Assembly: GCA_964490875.1 (NCBI GenBank) | Contig: CAZBEF010000024.1 | Span: 1-7,119 of the forward strand | Reading direction: 5' to 3' | Source: CAYYYG01 sp964490875 | GTDB taxonomy: Bacteria > Patescibacteriota > Microgenomatia > UBA1406 > GWC2-37-13 | Length of the DNA stretch: 7,119 nucleotides | In this document: piece after piece, positions 7,044 through 7,119 of the stretch | Layout of the letters: each line of letters opens with the position of its first letter | Position numbering within the stretch: position 1 is the stretch's first letter | Notes under the pieces: generated by a model | The model's input: the letters and a program-made list of their open reading frames with translations, nothing else | What the model was told of the DNA's origin: nothing | Database searches by the model: none | Program-made: the position numbers and the translations under genes

Positions 7044-7119
7044 TGGTGGATCTGACAGGACTTGAACCTGTGACCTTTCGAATGTGAATCGAACGCTCTA
7101 CCAACTGAGCTACAGATCC
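7044..7119 (-). tRNA. tRNA-Val (anticodon CAC), CCA encoded
   Basis: The reverse complement folds into a complete cloverleaf. The acceptor stem GGATCTG/CAGATCC has seven pairs, with discriminator A and an encoded CCA (7044-7046 on +). The D arm is GCTC/GAGC with loop AGTTGGTA. The anticodon stem TTCGA/TCGAA encloses loop TTCACAT, with anticodon CAC at 7084-7086, reading GUG (Val). The variable loop is AGGTC, and the T arm ACAGG/CCTGT has loop TTCAAGT. It is 76 bases with CCA and its 5' end falls on the last base of the window, so its promoter is not visible. It converges with the glycan operon. Confidence 0.96.
7046..7064. repeat. Direct repeat copy 2: within the 3' end of the intact tRNA-Val gene
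   Basis: This is the functional copy of the 19-base repeat, in the same orientation as copy 1 and offset by 109 bases. Identity stops at both edges: the base before is T in copy 1 and G here, and the following bases are CTCAACTG against AACCTGTG. The repeat is thus sharply bounded inside the tRNA, as expected of an att core rather than a decayed second tRNA. Confidence 0.85.

Noticed and set aside
6873..7055. A 60-codon open frame on + across the inverted repeats.
   Set aside because: It overlaps the hydrolase gene in another frame and runs through palindromes and the tRNA end; the composition looks like chance.
1..7119. CRISPR array, or insertion sequence with transposase.
   Set aside because: No regularly spaced repeats and no transposase-like protein are present.

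Overview
The window is a one-directional polysaccharide or protein-glycosylation locus on the + strand, running into a tRNA gene on the - strand. The DNA is AT-rich by eye, genes are tightly packed, and the standard code applies: TGA ends two of the genes, which argues against lineages that read TGA as glycine. No gene start has a convincing Shine-Dalgarno sequence. One start sits right behind a strong extended -10 box, as expected for a leaderless mRNA. These traits, with the protein types, would fit a small-genome bacterium such as a Patescibacteria/CPR member recovered from a metagenome. That placement is inference, and no marker gene is present to prove it.

Layout. 1-599: 3' part of a DegT/DnrJ/EryC1-family sugar aminotransferase, cut by the window edge just upstream of its PLP lysine. 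601-1518 and 1536-2450: two tandem paralogous family-2 (GT-A) glycosyltransferases with a C-terminal membrane segment. 2492-4042 and 4032-5654: two large polytopic proteins resembling GT-C (family 39-like, lipid-linked sugar donor) glycosyltransferases, overlapping by 11 bases. 5672-6946: a secreted TIM-barrel glycoside-hydrolase-like protein with a C-terminal beta-sandwich domain. 6947-7043: a non-coding stretch full of inverted repeats. 7044-7119: tRNA-Val(CAC), - strand, CCA encoded.

How the genes may work together (inference): the aminotransferase makes an amino sugar nucleotide. The two GT2 enzymes add sugars at the cytoplasmic face or charge a lipid carrier. The GT-C proteins use lipid-linked sugars on the outer face. 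The secreted hydrolase-like protein trims or releases the glycan, as PslG does in the Psl locus.

The most unusual part is the right end. A 19-base stretch of the tRNA 3' end (tRNA nt 56-74) is repeated exactly 109 bases away, where it overlaps the last codons and the stop codon of the hydrolase gene. Between the copies lies a 90-base palindromic segment with more G+C than the genes. This looks like an att-type footprint of tRNA-targeted integration, or an undescribed small structured element inserted at a tRNA end, marking the edge of the glycan locus.
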